DNA of 64,000 nucleotides from contig VXIS01000180.1 of the NCBI GenBank assembly GCA_008704415.1, positions 1 to 64,000 on the forward strand, in the 5' to 3' direction. The stretch is from Sphaerosporella brunnea. Taxonomy: Eukaryota; Ascomycota; Pezizomycetes; Pezizales; Pyronemataceae. How positions within the stretch are numbered: the stretch's first letter is position 1; each line of letters starts with the position of its first letter. Both the position numbers and the translations under genes were made by a program. Below, one piece after another: positions 36,359-46,662 of the stretch. The notes below the pieces were generated by a model. That model did not search any database and was not told where the DNA came from. It was given only the letters and a program-made list of their open reading frames with translations.

Positions 36359-36870
36359 CAGGGCTGTCAATAATCCGGCCGCCCGCCAGGTCAACCCGAG
36401 CCCCACGATGATGCGGAAAGCCTGATAGGTTCGAGCCGGTGTAACAACAGTCTGGATATCTGATAGGTGAAGGCCGGCGCCGGGTACCCCTAACCAGGAT
36501 CGGTTCGGTCAGCGGGCCGAAATCAGAGCCATTAAAAGCGCTGAGGAGCGTAGCAAAGTCCATCAGGTCGAGCGTATGCTCAGTGACTTGGAACAGCGGG
36601 CGGCAGAGATTGATGGGTAGGGGCATCACGTGGGATCTGTATCTCGCTTTCGTTTTCTTTTTCTTGATGTCAGTGTAGGCGACGATAGTGCCGGTTCTTT
36701 GAGGGCCCGCCGGGCGCTGCGTGTTCACCGGGCCTGATGGAAACCTTCAGTCGCCTGGGTCCCATGCAAACTCGCCTGATGCAAACGAGCCGTAATCTTC
36801 AAAGCCCGGTTGAATCAAACGGGTTCAGGCCTCCTCCAAAGCCGGACTGGCCGATCTTTTGACAGCCCTG
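36359..36870 (+). mobile_element. hAT-type MITE family 1, copy D (512 bp)
   Basis: Starts CAGGGCTGTCAATAATCCGG and ends with the complement of CAGGGCTGTCAAAAGATCGG at 36870. The interior follows the family (GGATATCTGATAGGTG, GTCGAGCGTATGCTCAGTGA). The flanking octamers (GAGGAGAC, GGCTGGAC) match at only four positions, so no target duplication can be claimed. A VERMLSDLEQRAAEIDG coding trace is kept. Confidence 0.8.
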
Positions 36871-37660
36871 GGCTGGACAAGATAGCGCCCATTCTGGCCA
36901 AGGCCGACGCCGGTCCCTATGGCCACCACCACAAAGGTGTATCCGTACGGTTCGGACACATGGCCCAGAATTCGTATTCTTGACATTCGTGACCAAACGC
37001 GGCTTGGGCGGTTTTCGGGGTCAGCTCGATGTGGAGACCGGATCCGAGGATGTCTATGTTCGCACGCCATTTACGCCAAATTGCGGCACGGATTTACCGA
37101 CGCGCTGATGAGCTGTGTGCCAACTGACAACCATACCGACCAGTATACCCTGCGTTGAAAACGACACGGAGCAACCTGTCGAGAGCACAACGGTTGGCTG
37201 CGTCGTGGGTGCAGATTTTTTACTGATGCTCTGAGGACTAGGTGTTTCCGTGTTGCTGAGTTTGCCAGCGCGGGATGTTGAGGGGTCATGTCGCAGGCAA
37301 AGATCAATCTTGGCAGGGCGAGCGGAACGGGAAGGAATAGGATTGCATGTATTCTTTGAGCGTCTACTTCGGTTCTAGCTGAGGCTCTCTGTAATTTGCG
37401 AGATCACGCGTTGCTTCACTGGCTGCATTTCTGCGGCGTGCAGGCAATCAGGTTGAATATGGGTGCAGCTTCGGTGTAGCCTTGCTTGGGGCTGTATTGA
37501 TATCACCAAGCCCAATCAGAGATCGATGTTCCCGTTTGCCCGTTCGTCGGAAACCTCGACAAATCTGGTCACGACTATGGCAGTACAGTGGATGATGGAG
37601 GGCAGCAAGTGGATGTGGTTACCCTCAACAACGGTACTGTCGCGGCCAGCACGAGTAGCT
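36871..37660. other. No recognisable gene
   Basis: Short ORFs only (up to 81 codons), no motif. Confidence 0.4.
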
Positions 37661-37669
37661 GGGGGCGGT

Positions 37670-37728
37670 CGGCGCGTCTGGGGACAGACCAAAGTCCAAA
37701 AATCTTAAGCGCTTAGGCGCGCGTTCAG
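37670..37728. repeat. MULE terminal inverted repeat (downstream end)
   Basis: Matches the complement of 40631-40691, with one substitution after position 46 and a 2-bp length difference. Contains the short palindrome CTTAAGCGCTTA. Confidence 0.95.
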
Positions 37729-37755
37729 CGCTTCTAGATACAGTTTTGCCAAGAA

Positions 37756-38145
37756 CTATGTGTCTTGCGACCCAAGGTTACCATCATTGAGTCGCTTATA
37801 AAATCCAGCGCGCCTGGTTGTACGCCCACTCCGTCGCCCATGCCCCGCCTCCTCCTCTGCTTCTGGCTCGTCCACCTCCTCTGCTTCTGGCTCGTCCACC
37901 TCACGCCTTCTCTTCTTGCTAGCACTAGCTCCATCGCTTACATTTTTATTTGCCTGTTGTGCTCTCAGTTGCTTGCCAAGCTTCTTATTTTGAGCCTGGG
38001 CGAACTTTTCAGCCATCTCGCGTGCTGTCATCGCCCGCACTTTTACACCGGCTTTACCACCCTTTCTGGCTTTTAGCCAACTCTCTCGCTTGCGAGGTGG
38101 TGGGGGAAGCATGCGAGGAAGCTGACTTTTTGACAGGAATTCCAC
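37756..38145 (-). pseudogene. MULE transposase C-terminal extension
   Basis: A basic, then acidic tail: PPPPRKRESWLKARKGGKAG, MTAREMAEKFAQAQNKK, then twice EVDEPEAEE and a basic end. It lies in the element directly before the terminal inverted repeat. It is joined to the SWIM part either through an unrecognised intron or after a second frameshift between 38245 and 38200. The duplicated EVDEPEAEE is a small in-frame tandem repeat. Confidence 0.6.
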
Positions 38146-38244
38146 AGAAAAGCTCTGCTGTAATTGATTTGCATTTTCTGCAAATTTGATAGCGTACAGG
38201 CGGGCAAGCTAAGGGTTGTCTTTCAGGCCACGCCAAAATTGATC

Positions 38245-39141
38245 TTAACCGTGTAATGCACTTCTAAAAATGTCCGCTCCATCTTGCAGCAGCGGATGCC
38301 TATTCATGGTTTGTTCTGAATCTGCACCCGTTTGAGGGGGTGTGGAATTAAGCAGCGAGAGGGAGGTGAAGTCCGGCATACTCCAGCCAACGTAGATGCT
38401 AGGGTGAGACGTATTATCTTGCCGAAGCAACCAGCGAGGCTGAATTACAGTAAGCGGTAATTGGGTTCCTGCAAGCTGATGTGCACGCAGAATATGCCTG
38501 CAGGGTAGTCCATAGCGGCATGGAAGTTTACATGCTACCACACAAGGTGATGCTTGCGGAGAATTAAGCTCGTTAGGCTGTAATTTTGCTGCTGCAACCC
38601 CTTCGGTTCGTAGCAAATCAGAAGCAAGGAGAGATACCTTCCCTTGTATCTCCTTCAGTTCAAACATGCCCGGAAGATTGGGAAGGAAACCCTTCATTAG
38701 GCTTTCAGCAATTTGTCGGTCATATTCTTGCTCTGCTTGTGTAATGAACGTTGTAATAGCTTTACAGGTATTCTGTAAGTGCGCTTTAGGGTGGGTTAAC
38801 TCTTTGAGCTCGTGATGCGATCCCTCATTACGCTGCGTAGAATGACACCCAAGATTACGCTCTAGATGGGTATACGCCCGTCCAACCAGAGGCTCCTTTG
38901 TACGCCAATTCTTTTCCACATAGCCTTTTTCCTCAGCATCGTGTGCACTGTAGAGTGCTGCTCGGCTTTTTGCAAGATCTTCAAGATTCTCCGTTTGAAT
39001 CCATTTATAGATTAAATCAAAGAGAGGCTGAAGAGCTTTGCGTTCCGCATTCCGGCGGTGTTTAAGGATCAATGTTTTGATATTTTCCACAGCGTGCCAC
39101 TCGCACAATTGTGCAAATTTTGCTGACCATATCTCCCTCAA
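38245..39141 (-). pseudogene. MULE transposase, downstream half with SWIM zinc finger
   Basis: 298 codons continuing the core (LREIWSAKFAQLCEWHAVEN). The catalytic Glu region (NEGSHHELKELT) follows, then a SWIM finger: CVVACKLPCRYGLPCRHILR, with C-x-C-like and C-x-H ligands. Its position after the DDE core is usual for MULEs. The frame ends at 38245; the C-terminal extension is in another frame. Confidence 0.85.
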
Positions 39142-39866
39142 CGCAGACTGTATGCCAAACCTTGATCTGCAATGACAACACTTGGCCTTGGACAGTCATA
39201 AAAGATCAGTTTATCCATGCAGTTAAGGATAAAGGATATATCCATTTTAGACTCCGTTTGAATAAAACTGAAGCAGGCATTGAAAGACTTTCCGCAGTTG
39301 TCCATTCCAACAGCATTCGCGAGCAGCATATGAAGCTTGTTTGTAGCAAAGGTGGCGTCCAGCTGCATCATAAACTGCGAACAGAAACGTCGTGCTCGAT
39401 TGATCATTGCTTCTGAGCAAAATACAATCTGTTCAAGTTGCTGAAACTGTTGTCCATCAAGATCAACCATTGACCAACGTGTTTCCACAAAGTATTTTAG
39501 CTCTTTCAAATGGTTCAACAAAACGTCAATTACATCGGTGACAGTTTTGTTTGTGGTTAATCCCAGATTGTGAAACCTCTTTCTGGAAAGTGGAAGATCC
39601 ATCGGAGCAGTCAGTGCACGGTAATCTTTATATTTTAGGCCAGCTGCTTTTTGTGCTGCGGCAGCATCCAGGGTTTCCATGGAACGTGGATGCATGTATT
39701 GATGCTCGGGATAATTGAAGGGATTTTCGATGGCGAGGTGAGTGTGGCCGAGACGAGTAACCCGCAATGTCCAGAAATTGTCACGTTTCCCACTTCCTCT
39801 ATTTTCCGCTCCCTTTAGTGCTTTTCTAGAGATGGACACCTCAAACTTGCAGCCTTTGCCTCGCCA
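39138..39866 (-). pseudogene. MULE transposase exon 2: DDE core
   Basis: Continues in frame from the intron at 39866. After the FAR1-like end (FWTLRVTRLGHTHLAIENPF) the MULE core follows: MQLDATFATNKLHMLLANAV (first catalytic Asp), FNACFSFIQTESKMDISFIL and RPSVVIADQGLAYSLR (second Asp). The frame meets TGA at 39138-39140, but the homologous sequence goes on in the next frame (LREIWSAKFAQLCEWHAVEN), so one base was lost, or two gained, here. Confidence 0.85.
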
Positions 39867-40553
39867 CTATTTGAAAAAAATTAGCATTTTTTTTTTGGTA
39901 GTCAGGTCTGTCGCATCTTTGCTCACCTTTCCTTGACGTTCTCTGGCTTTTTGTGGTTCCCAATCATCATTGAGATCACCATCAAATATATATTCGCTTG
40001 CCAAATCACCTGTTGAACCCTTTCGGACTTCATCCTCTTTATTGCGTGTGTTCCGGGGTTTCTCCTCATGGTGGACGCAAAAGTAGCGCTTCCGAAATCC
40101 ATCCTGACTGGAACCAGTCATGATTGCAAATCCACAGGAGAATGCATATGCTTGAAGTCGCTGAAAGGCATTCAGTGGATCAGGAAAACGCTCGCCATTT
40201 TTTGGCATTACAAGCCACTCTGGGGTGAAGGATTTAATAGTCTCTTGAATTATCGGTTCGATTGATGCAGGCGCTGTTGTTCGTACTGCGAATTCGCCCT
40301 CCGGAATTTTTTCCTTTGCCGCTCTCTCCGGTCTGAGCATTTCCTGGAAACTGGTACCCGGAGGAGACGTCCAGCTGGCAGGGGCCCTGAAATCGCTAGT
40401 GCTTTCAATTCGCGGAGTGGTTGCATCAATTAGTTGGCACCCGGGGGTAGATGAGGAGGATTTGTAGGAGGACATAGGTTGGAAATGAGTGGTGGCGGAG
40501 GGGTGGGACGACGGGGCGGGGTGAAGTGCCGGGACAGGCGCGACAGTAAGCAC
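39866..40553 (-). pseudogene. MULE transposase exon 1 and intron: N-terminus with FAR1-like region
   Basis: Exon 1 runs from 40553 to 39927 (ends QKARERQGK). A 60-bp intron at 39926-39867 is well supported: donor GTGAGC, branch-like TGCTAAT, acceptor AAATAG, with frame kept across it. Exon 2 begins WRGKGCKFEVSISRKALKG, which together with FAFSCGFAIMTGSSQDGF and RYFCVHHEEK upstream gives a Cys/His-containing FAR1-type DNA-binding region that would recognise the transposon ends. A Ser/Pro-rich N-terminus precedes it. Confidence 0.8.
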
Positions 40554-40630
40554 TGGCAGGATCGCGCATTCTATTATTTAAAGTTTGGAATTTTGTAAAA
40601 TAAACACGGTTCAAATTGTTGGACGTTAGA

Positions 40631-40691
40631 CTGAACGAGCGCGCTTAAGCGCTTAAGATTTTTGGACTTTGGTCTGTCCCCAGACGCGCCG
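40631..40691. repeat. MULE terminal inverted repeat (upstream end)
   Basis: Mirror copy of 37670-37728. The transposase reading direction runs inward from this end, so its promoter should lie between here and 40553. Confidence 0.95.
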
Positions 40692-40700
40692 GGGGGCGGT

Positions 40701-41782
40701 GTATCGTGTTTTGCGTTTTGAATGCGATGAGCTCCAACCACAGCTGGCAGCAGCCAGCAGAGCACAGACCACATCGGCACGTAAAGTTGCCCTTGAGGCG
40801 GAGATTGTGTCGCTCAATTATGTGGTCTGGCTGCGGAGGAATCTATGCCCGGTGATACCGACACCGCTAAGTGCTTGTTATTAAGTGACAATCGGGAAGA
40901 CTGGCAACCCGCACCTATCACCTGGGAAGAATAGGCACCGCTACTCTCCTCCACATTGTTTTCTTGACCCAGAAATGCCGCAACCGACTCGAACATATTC
41001 ACTTCAGTGAAGCTGCGCGGTTTACGGTCGACGAGGTGGTCTTGTGAACGACATAGGAAAGACTGCTGGAGCGGGAGATGGATCGTACTCTCTTTGTGCC
41101 TTGGTATCTTGCGAGCCAACCATTGACTGTGTCGCACGGCCTGCACCACTCGAGGGCCAACTCACGCTGCTTTTCAGCATCGATCTACCTCAGCACCACA
41201 CCGTCACGGTATGTCAACTAAGAGTTTTTTCACTTGTTGAAGCAAGTAAACAACACCGCACAACTGCCGCCTGCAAACCAAGCTCACACTTACCATATGT
41301 TTTCAGAAAAGATATGTGGCTCCTTCAGAAACCACTACATACCAAAGATTGCCAGGTTTGGCAGGCGAGCACAGTCGAGAGAGCTGAAGTTCTTGAGGAA
41401 TGATATGACTGGTTTCAACAAGTGAGCATACAAGTTGATCATGCTGCTAGGCGGTAATTTGGTGATTGATTGAGAGTGCGGCAGTGGTCTATTTGAGGAC
41501 TGCGAGTAAAAACCTGCTGATAGCGCCAAGAATAAGATTGCCTAGCTTGACCAATGGTGGGGTGCGGTGAACAAGATTGTGGCTCCTGGAGGGACCATAA
41601 AGCTCACCAATAAACACTATCTCCGCAGGAAGTCTTCAGGCGAATGTATCTGAGTACTGCTAGCATTGAGCCCACCTCCGCTTGGCCATCTACTCAAGAA
41701 TATCTTAACCCCTACCCTCCTCCACTGACTCATGATCCCCTAGCCTAGCAGGTTTTGGTGACCACTAGCAATACTATGGACT
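40701..41782. other. Decayed sequence, weak coding traces
   Basis: Short frames on the plus strand (41044-41403, 41234-41425, and around 41560-41640 VNKIVAPGGTIKLTNKHYLR) read like parts of one protein in changing frames leading into 41783-42691, but no domain was recognised. Confidence 0.35.
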
Positions 41783-42691
41783 GGACTCTATGACAGGAAC
41801 ACAATTGATGGAAAGCGCTTTCACTGTGATAAGTACGGCAGCAAGGCATCCAAGTGCGAGGTATCGGACCTGTTTGAGCACTCCTACAACTGGGGTTGGT
41901 TTTATAGACATGGCAGACCGCTCCGGCGCGTGAAGAACATGGGCTATTAGGCTGTCTCGATCAAAGACGACCCAGGACAGCATGTATATAACCTCGATCG
42001 GCAGACAGTAAAATCCTGGGACGTGACACAGCCCCCCCTTCCCCCTGCAATCCGTGATTTCTGGACGGTGACTCGTCGACAGGGGTTGGAAATCAGAGTG
42101 ATGGAGGACATGGAGATCGACACGGACGCGATGACGGACATGTTTGACGACCTCATTCTTCCGGTGGATTCACCCTTCGTCAATCGGCAGATGCCGTACA
42201 TCTACACCCCGTTTGTGGTCAAAGGCAAGCGGATCCTGTCGCGCTCGCATCATTACCCACGCTTTGTCTCATTGCCGGGTATCCATTTGACACCCAGCTC
42301 CCACGGCGGCGGAACATTAGTGTTGTCCAGCAGAAAAGCCTGGTCGCCGAGCTCATGCGGCAGATGCCCGAGTACGCCAGCCGCACAAAAGCGAAACAGG
42401 AAATCGAGATGTGCCCGGGATGTACCGGGCGTAATCCTGAAGGTGGCGACATCGGACGGCCGCCGGATCATCACCCCGGCATCGCCATCGGGTACAACAT
42501 ACATCGCTGTTACCGCGGACTGGGTGTTAGCTGAGCATTGCACGCGACGCATCACATACAACCCCGGAATAAGCTTGATCGAGGCTTCGACTCCCTTGCT
42601 CATGGTCCGCAATATCCTCGAAGATGCGGTTCATCGAACCCGAAATAGCACCGGCTTTGTCATGACATCATTCGTTTGGCGTTGCTGGTAG
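41783..42691 (+). pseudogene. Unrecognised decayed coding region
   Basis: One frame is open from 41783 to 42691 except for a TAG at 41948-41950. It begins GLYDRNTIDGKRFHCDKYGS, continues with NWGWFYRHGRPLRRVKN and PGQHVYNLDRQTVKSWDV, then PPAIRDFWTVTRRQGLEIRV and an acidic DMEIDTDAMTDMFDDLI. After about 42300 a neighbouring frame looks more protein-like (ELMRQMPEYASRTKAKQEIE), so a further frameshift is probable. The residue mix is that of a real protein rather than chance, but I do not recognise the family. Confidence 0.4.
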
Positions 42692-43371
42692 GTGGAAGAC
42701 GACAAGTCGTATGTCATCGAGAACGTCTCCACCACGCTCGACGCAGTACAGGAAACACTGTGTCCGATTGTGTACTATGATGATCGAGAGATGGAGGTAC
42801 CTTTACACTGCCGGTGACGACGCGATGAAGGAAAGAGAAAAAAATTGCGTACATGGGCTTACCGACGAAATACATTCTGTAGTTAGACAATGTTCGTCTG
42901 CGAATTGTAAGCGATGGAGAACTTCCCGTACGTCTATCGAGCCCGGATCGCAAATTTCGCATGCAATAGGTAGGGGTAGGTATTCGACCGATAGTTCGAG
43001 CGATAGGGTATGGGGTCCCCCCACCATCATCTATGATAGCAAGGCGATAGCCAAATGAATTGGCATCTCACCGCGCCTTTTTCGTCGCCGCCCCCTCTGG
43101 TGTCCCGGCATGCCGGATCCGCAGCTCACGCCAACTGTTAATTTCCGGCGGGCCCGCTCCATCTCAGCCCGGCATCATCCTTGTCACTTCTGAGGGCGTA
43201 GAGCAATAGCAACTTTGGTTTTTGAGTGAATCTCACGGGAAGCACCGCGTTCAATTGTGTTGCTATTCCAGATTTCTCCACTTGCTATCCGGCCCCAATA
43301 GACTTACGAGAAGTTCTCCAATGCTACGTACCTCGCTTCGTGATGTAAGTGCGTGGCCGGTGTGTGGCTGG
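42692..43371. other. No recognisable gene
   Basis: Continuation of weak coding traces to about 42960 (SYVIENVSTTLDAVQETLC near 42705-42765), then nothing recognised up to the copia LTR. Confidence 0.35.
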
Positions 43372-43610
43372 TGTTGGAAATTGTCCAGGTGTGGAGGTCA
43401 AGCTTAGGCGGGGTCGTAGGCCATGATGGTGATGGGGAAGGTGGTTGTCTTGATACGCTCTAAGAGGCTATCTAGGTGCGTATATATACCCTTCCAAGCG
43501 TCACCATGATGTCATTGAGTCCTCCATCATAGCATATCACTACTCCAAGCACTCGCTCTAACTCGTCCTTATCCATGCCTTAACCATGCCTGGATGGTCA
43601 GTTTCCAAAA
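43372..43610 (-). repeat. Copia 3' LTR
   Basis: 239 bp. The plus strand starts TGTTGGAAATTGTCCAGG and ends GGTCAGTTTCCAAAA, an imperfect inverted pair typical of copia LTR ends (the last bases are altered from the expected CCAACA). A strong TATATATA box lies at 43481-43489. A G-rich run next to the right end (complement of CTCCCCCCTCTTTC) would be the polypurine tract. Confidence 0.7.
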
Positions 43611-43768
43611 CTCCCCCCTCTTTCTAGGCAGCGTCGAAAACGTGTTTTCTAACCTTCCATCTCGTGAAGACCGAGCTTTTCGGTAAGCGTCTGATGCAGA
43701 GGGATCTCCATATAGCCCCCGCGCGCTACGGGACTTCCGTTTAAAAAAAAGCCCGTCTCCTGATTGCC

Positions 43769-44268
43769 TCAGGGGAAAAAAAAGGTGGTCTGTACTCCCC
43801 TATCCAAGCCTTCCAACGCTCTGCCGTATTTCGTCATGACGTCGGCATGGTTGTCTTGTGAGGCGATATAGTCCAACTTGACGTACCCTTTCTCCTGCTC
43901 GTCTGTAGCATGATGAAACTTGATGTCTATATGCTTAGTCTTCGCTTTGAGGACTGTGGTGTTGATCAGTTTCAGCGCTCCTTGGTTGTCACAGCTTGTC
44001 GGCATCGGCATCGGCATCGGCATCGGCATCGGCATCGGCTCCATAGAATTCCGTAATCGCTCGATTTTGTCTTGTAGTCTTCGTAGCGAGAAAGACTCAC
44101 GGGTAGCGTCTCAGCAAGTTATATATTCGGCTTCCAAGGTCAAGAGAGCAACTACGCTCTGTGAATTCGCTTGCCTGGAAATCGATTTGCTGATTTCGGT
44201 GCTTCGTGCCCAGTCGCAGTCTGTAAAGCGGATTACACTCATATCCGGCTGCTGGACGATGCTTAAGA
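43769..44268 (-). pseudogene. Copia ribonuclease H relic
   Basis: Reading on the minus strand: RFTDCDWARSTE (first Asp), ALLTLEAEYITC (Glu), DATRESFSLRRLQ, then SCDNQGALKLINTTVLKAKT (Asp) and KHIDIKFHHATDEQEKGYV, DNHADVMTK. This is the standard copia ribonuclease H order, with an in-frame stop near 44115 and a shortened stretch between the first two motifs. A hexanucleotide expansion sits just before SCDNQG. Confidence 0.8.
44001..44036. repeat. Hexanucleotide microsatellite (GGCATC)6
   Basis: Six perfect GGCATC units. On the minus strand they encode a Met-Pro run inside the copia ribonuclease H, immediately before the SCDNQGA motif. The expansion keeps the frame because the unit is six bases. 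Confidence 0.95.
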
Positions 44269-44549
44269 AGTGCAGTCACTATTTTGAAGTCAACTTAAGG
44301 TATCATAAAGCTCGTTTTACGGCTGTCAGGTGCATGTGCAGACATTCGGATTAAACTTGCTTAGGACGGGTACGCAGAATGCGATGTCGGGCTTGGTTCC
44401 CAACGCAGCATACTTGAGGGATCCAGTCATCGACTGATGGAGAGTCCGATCTGACACCAGCTTGTCGTCTCATAGAGGATTATAGACATTGACGCTTACG
44501 ACCATTGGTGAGGAGGTCTCTTTTGCGCTTGCGAGGTTGCGTTTTCGGG

Positions 44550-44927
44550 TCAGTCGAAGTTAAAAGCGAGGTTTTCTAGTAGCAACGTCCATTCCTCTTT
44601 CATAGCGTCAATCCAAGAGACTTTGTGATAGCTAGTCATAGCTTGTTCGAGCGAGATGGAGTCTGGATCATAGAGAGAGGAAATCGGAAAAGTATTGTCA
44701 CTCCCCCCTCGATTTGCCTTCTCGATTATAAGTGCATTCGCCGCTCGTCGCGAAGTCGGATGGTTGCACTCATAGGCCAATTCGCCGATGGGATTGTTGT
44801 CTGATTTGTCGATGTCGTCATTTGCTCGGAATTCGACATAGTCGTCCTCTGCTTCGGGGCAGAATCGCATAGCGAGCTTACCATCGATCATCATGCAGCG
44901 AGCCTTGGTATTTATGGTCTGGATCAT
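44550..44927 (-). pseudogene. Copia integrase end and reverse transcriptase start
   Basis: INTKARCMMIDGKLAMRFCP resembles the copia integrase segment that follows the catalytic core. An acidic linker (CPEAEDDYVEFRANDDIDKS) leads to SISLEQAMTSYHKVSWIDAM and KEEWTLLLENLAF, the start of copia reverse transcriptase. The catalytic reverse transcriptase body does not follow, so a deletion lies between here and the ribonuclease H. Confidence 0.7.
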
Positions 44928-45286
44928 GCTTTCGATGATGCCGTTACTATGTTGGGTCTAGGCGGGAGCAGATTCATAGCTGAATTTGCGATCGGTATAC
45001 CAATAAGCTTCTTCATCAAAGCCGTATGGAGGTAAGCAAGTCGTTGATGCCATAGCTTAGTGTAGTGAAGTTTTATAGGCTTTGACAGTAGGTCTGGTTC
45101 GGATGATATTGATCTTCTAAGCAGGATTAGCCATGTTTTTGCCTCTTTAAAGGACGTACGCAGGCGGGTGCGACACATGTTGATTGCATACACCTTGATG
45201 CATCGTAGCTGCTCAACTGCGACGCGGTTCACAATTGCATTACGGTTGACCGTCCATACTCGAAATGCTTGGTGGCAGGGCTGCAC
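44924..45286 (-). pseudogene. Copia GAG-pre-integrase fragment
   Basis: Near the end: KLWHQRLAYLHTALMKKLIG, matching the WH.R.GH....L..L signature of the GAG-pre-integrase domain. The integrase catalytic core that should follow is absent; the next copia sequence (44927) already belongs to its end. Confidence 0.65.
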
Positions 45287-45765
45287 AAAGGTGGGAACAT
45301 GTCACCGTAGGTCGGCTCCGGAGTTCTCGTACTCTTGGTGGAGGATGGTTAAGATCAGCTCGAGATGAATCTCCGCTGGCATGCCCTAGAGGCTCATGGT
45401 TGTGTTCGTGCTGGGGATCGTCTCGTGTCGCAGTTGTGGGGTGCTCAGATGTAGATGTTGCTATATACGATGATTGCGTCAAGAAGCGTGAGCGCCATTA
45501 GAATCTGAACTCGTTTTCTGCAACTATCGTTTTGCGGTCCGTATTTCCCTTCCGGGTCCAGCGAACCTCAACGCAACGTCCATTTTATATCAGGCGCGCA
45601 GTATATCCCTCCCACACGTTGCGGCAAACAACGCCACGCAGTGTGCCTCTCGATCCCTTCCATTTTTTCACAACCGCTTTCCACGGCAACAGCGACACCC
45701 ACCATGGACGCACATAAGCCCTGCACAACGCTCAACAGCTTCCTATCGGACGCTACCCCAGCTAC
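45287..45765. other. Probable upstream region of the 45.8-kb ORF
   Basis: No domain. 45560-45710 is rich in CT runs and TATATC/TTTTATATC words, as is common before fungal start codons. An ATG at 45704 in a very good context (CACCATGG) opens a frame of only 28 codons, which is out of frame with the ORF at 45766. Confidence 0.4.
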
Positions 45766-46116
45766 ATGTCGCTGCAGAGCTTCATACTGATATTGGACGA
45801 ATGCGCAACTGACGCCAAGCTGCGCAAGGAACAGTCAAACGCACTGCTCGTCGTAAAAATGCCCAGTGGCATGCGACTCGAGTTTATGGCGCAAACAGCC
45901 GGGCGCGATTGGCATGCCATGCCGTGCCGCGATGTGCACGCGCTTCTGATCACCATCGTACTGCCGAATAACGGGACCGCGATCACCCCCTCCAGGCCGC
46001 CAGCCGCGGAGTTCAGCTTTACCTTTGAAGCGCTGGCACTGCCACATGCATCCGCGAGCGACACAAGCCAGCGGGAAACAAAATTCCCATGGCTAGAGGA
46101 GCACATGCCGCAATAG
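45766..46116 (+). CDS. Hypothetical protein, possibly 5' part of a broken gene
   Basis: 116 codons of protein-like composition (MSLQSFILILDECATDAKLR, LLVVKMPSGMRLEFMAQTAG, VHALLITIVLPNN). The opposite strand is also open for 162 codons, which lowers confidence. An intron or frameshift might link it with the ATG at 45704 and with sequence downstream. A solo LTR lies 197 bp further on. I do not recognise the family. Confidence 0.35.
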   Translation: MSLQSFILILDECATDAKLRKEQSNALLVVKMPSGMRLEFMAQTAGRDWHAMPCRDVHALLITIVLPNNGTAITPSRPPAAEFSFTFEALALPHASASDTSQRETKFPWLEEHMPQ

Positions 46117-46313
46117 TTTGCGCTGCGCACCCCAGCCAAGCGACTGCCTTGGACGCCCGGGCGCACCCCTCCAGGCTCGGCACTCACGAAGATCCCCAGA
46201 AGAACCCCAGGACTCGCTGCGTGACTGTGCAGGGAGGCAATTGTTCTCACAGGACGTCAGGCCCTTCAGCCTGTCACACGGCTTGCTAGAGTCGGGGCGC
46301 ACAGCCCGCTGAA

Positions 46314-46662
46314 TGTCACGGCGTAAGGTTGGATGAGGGTTGTGCGGCTCGGTGTTGATATTTCTCGATGCGGCTCTGACGAGATTATGTTCGGTCACCA
46401 CGTGGCGCGGCGCACCGGGGTCACGTGGACTGTATAAGGGGCCATCGCTTCCGCTTTGTTGTTTGTTTTCCTTTCTTCTTTGCTGTGCCTTCGTATGTCA
46501 ATCCAAGTGCTCTGGTTCAGATCTGAGTCCCGGATCCCGTGCTTCGTGCCTCTCGTCACCTCCGAACCTCGTCTTGTTCTTTTGCTCCTGAACCTACCCA
46601 TCCCCCCTCTGTGCGCGAGCACCTTGGACCCCTCCAGCCTGTTCCCGACCCTCTCCGTTACA
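46314..46662 (+). repeat. Solo LTR, 349 bp, perfect 5-bp target duplication
   Basis: Begins TGTCACGGCG and ends CTCTCCGTTACA, flanked by identical CTGAA pentamers (46309-46313 and 46663-46667). It has two CACGTG palindromes (46399-46404, 46422-46427) and a TGTATAAGG TATA box (46431-46439), followed by a CT-rich leader. No internal element sequence lies on either side, so it arose by LTR-LTR recombination. Its last 41 bp are repeated at positions 1-41. Confidence 0.95.

Larger units (their letters stand above)
37670..40691 (-). mobile_element. Mutator-like DNA transposon (MULE), nearly intact
   Basis: 3022 bp with terminal inverted repeats of about 59-61 bp (37670-37728 and 40631-40691) that begin CGGCGCGTCTGGGGACAG; the first 46 bases are identical. 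Perfect 9-bp target duplications GGGGGCGGT lie at 37661-37669 and 40692-40700, the length typical of MULEs. It encodes, on the minus strand, a FAR1-like DNA-binding region, a MULE DDE core and a SWIM zinc finger. One frameshift (about 39140) and an unresolved break near 38240 are the lesions seen. Confidence 0.95.
43372..45286 (-). mobile_element. Ty1/copia retrotransposon relic
   Basis: On the minus strand, in order: GAG-pre-integrase domain (45286-44924), integrase end plus start of reverse transcriptase (44927-44550), ribonuclease H (about 44268-43769), polypurine run and 3' LTR (43610-43372). Gag, the protease, most of the integrase and most of the reverse transcriptase are missing. No 5' LTR was found, so the element is truncated and internally deleted. 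Confidence 0.8.

Noticed and set aside
36351..36878. 8-bp target duplication for MITE copy D
   Set aside because: The flanking octamers agree at only four of eight bases, no better than chance.
45240..45482. Possible gag fragment upstream of the copia relic
   Set aside because: The His/Pro/Ser-rich frame shows no gag motif or zinc knuckle, and a 5' LTR is absent.
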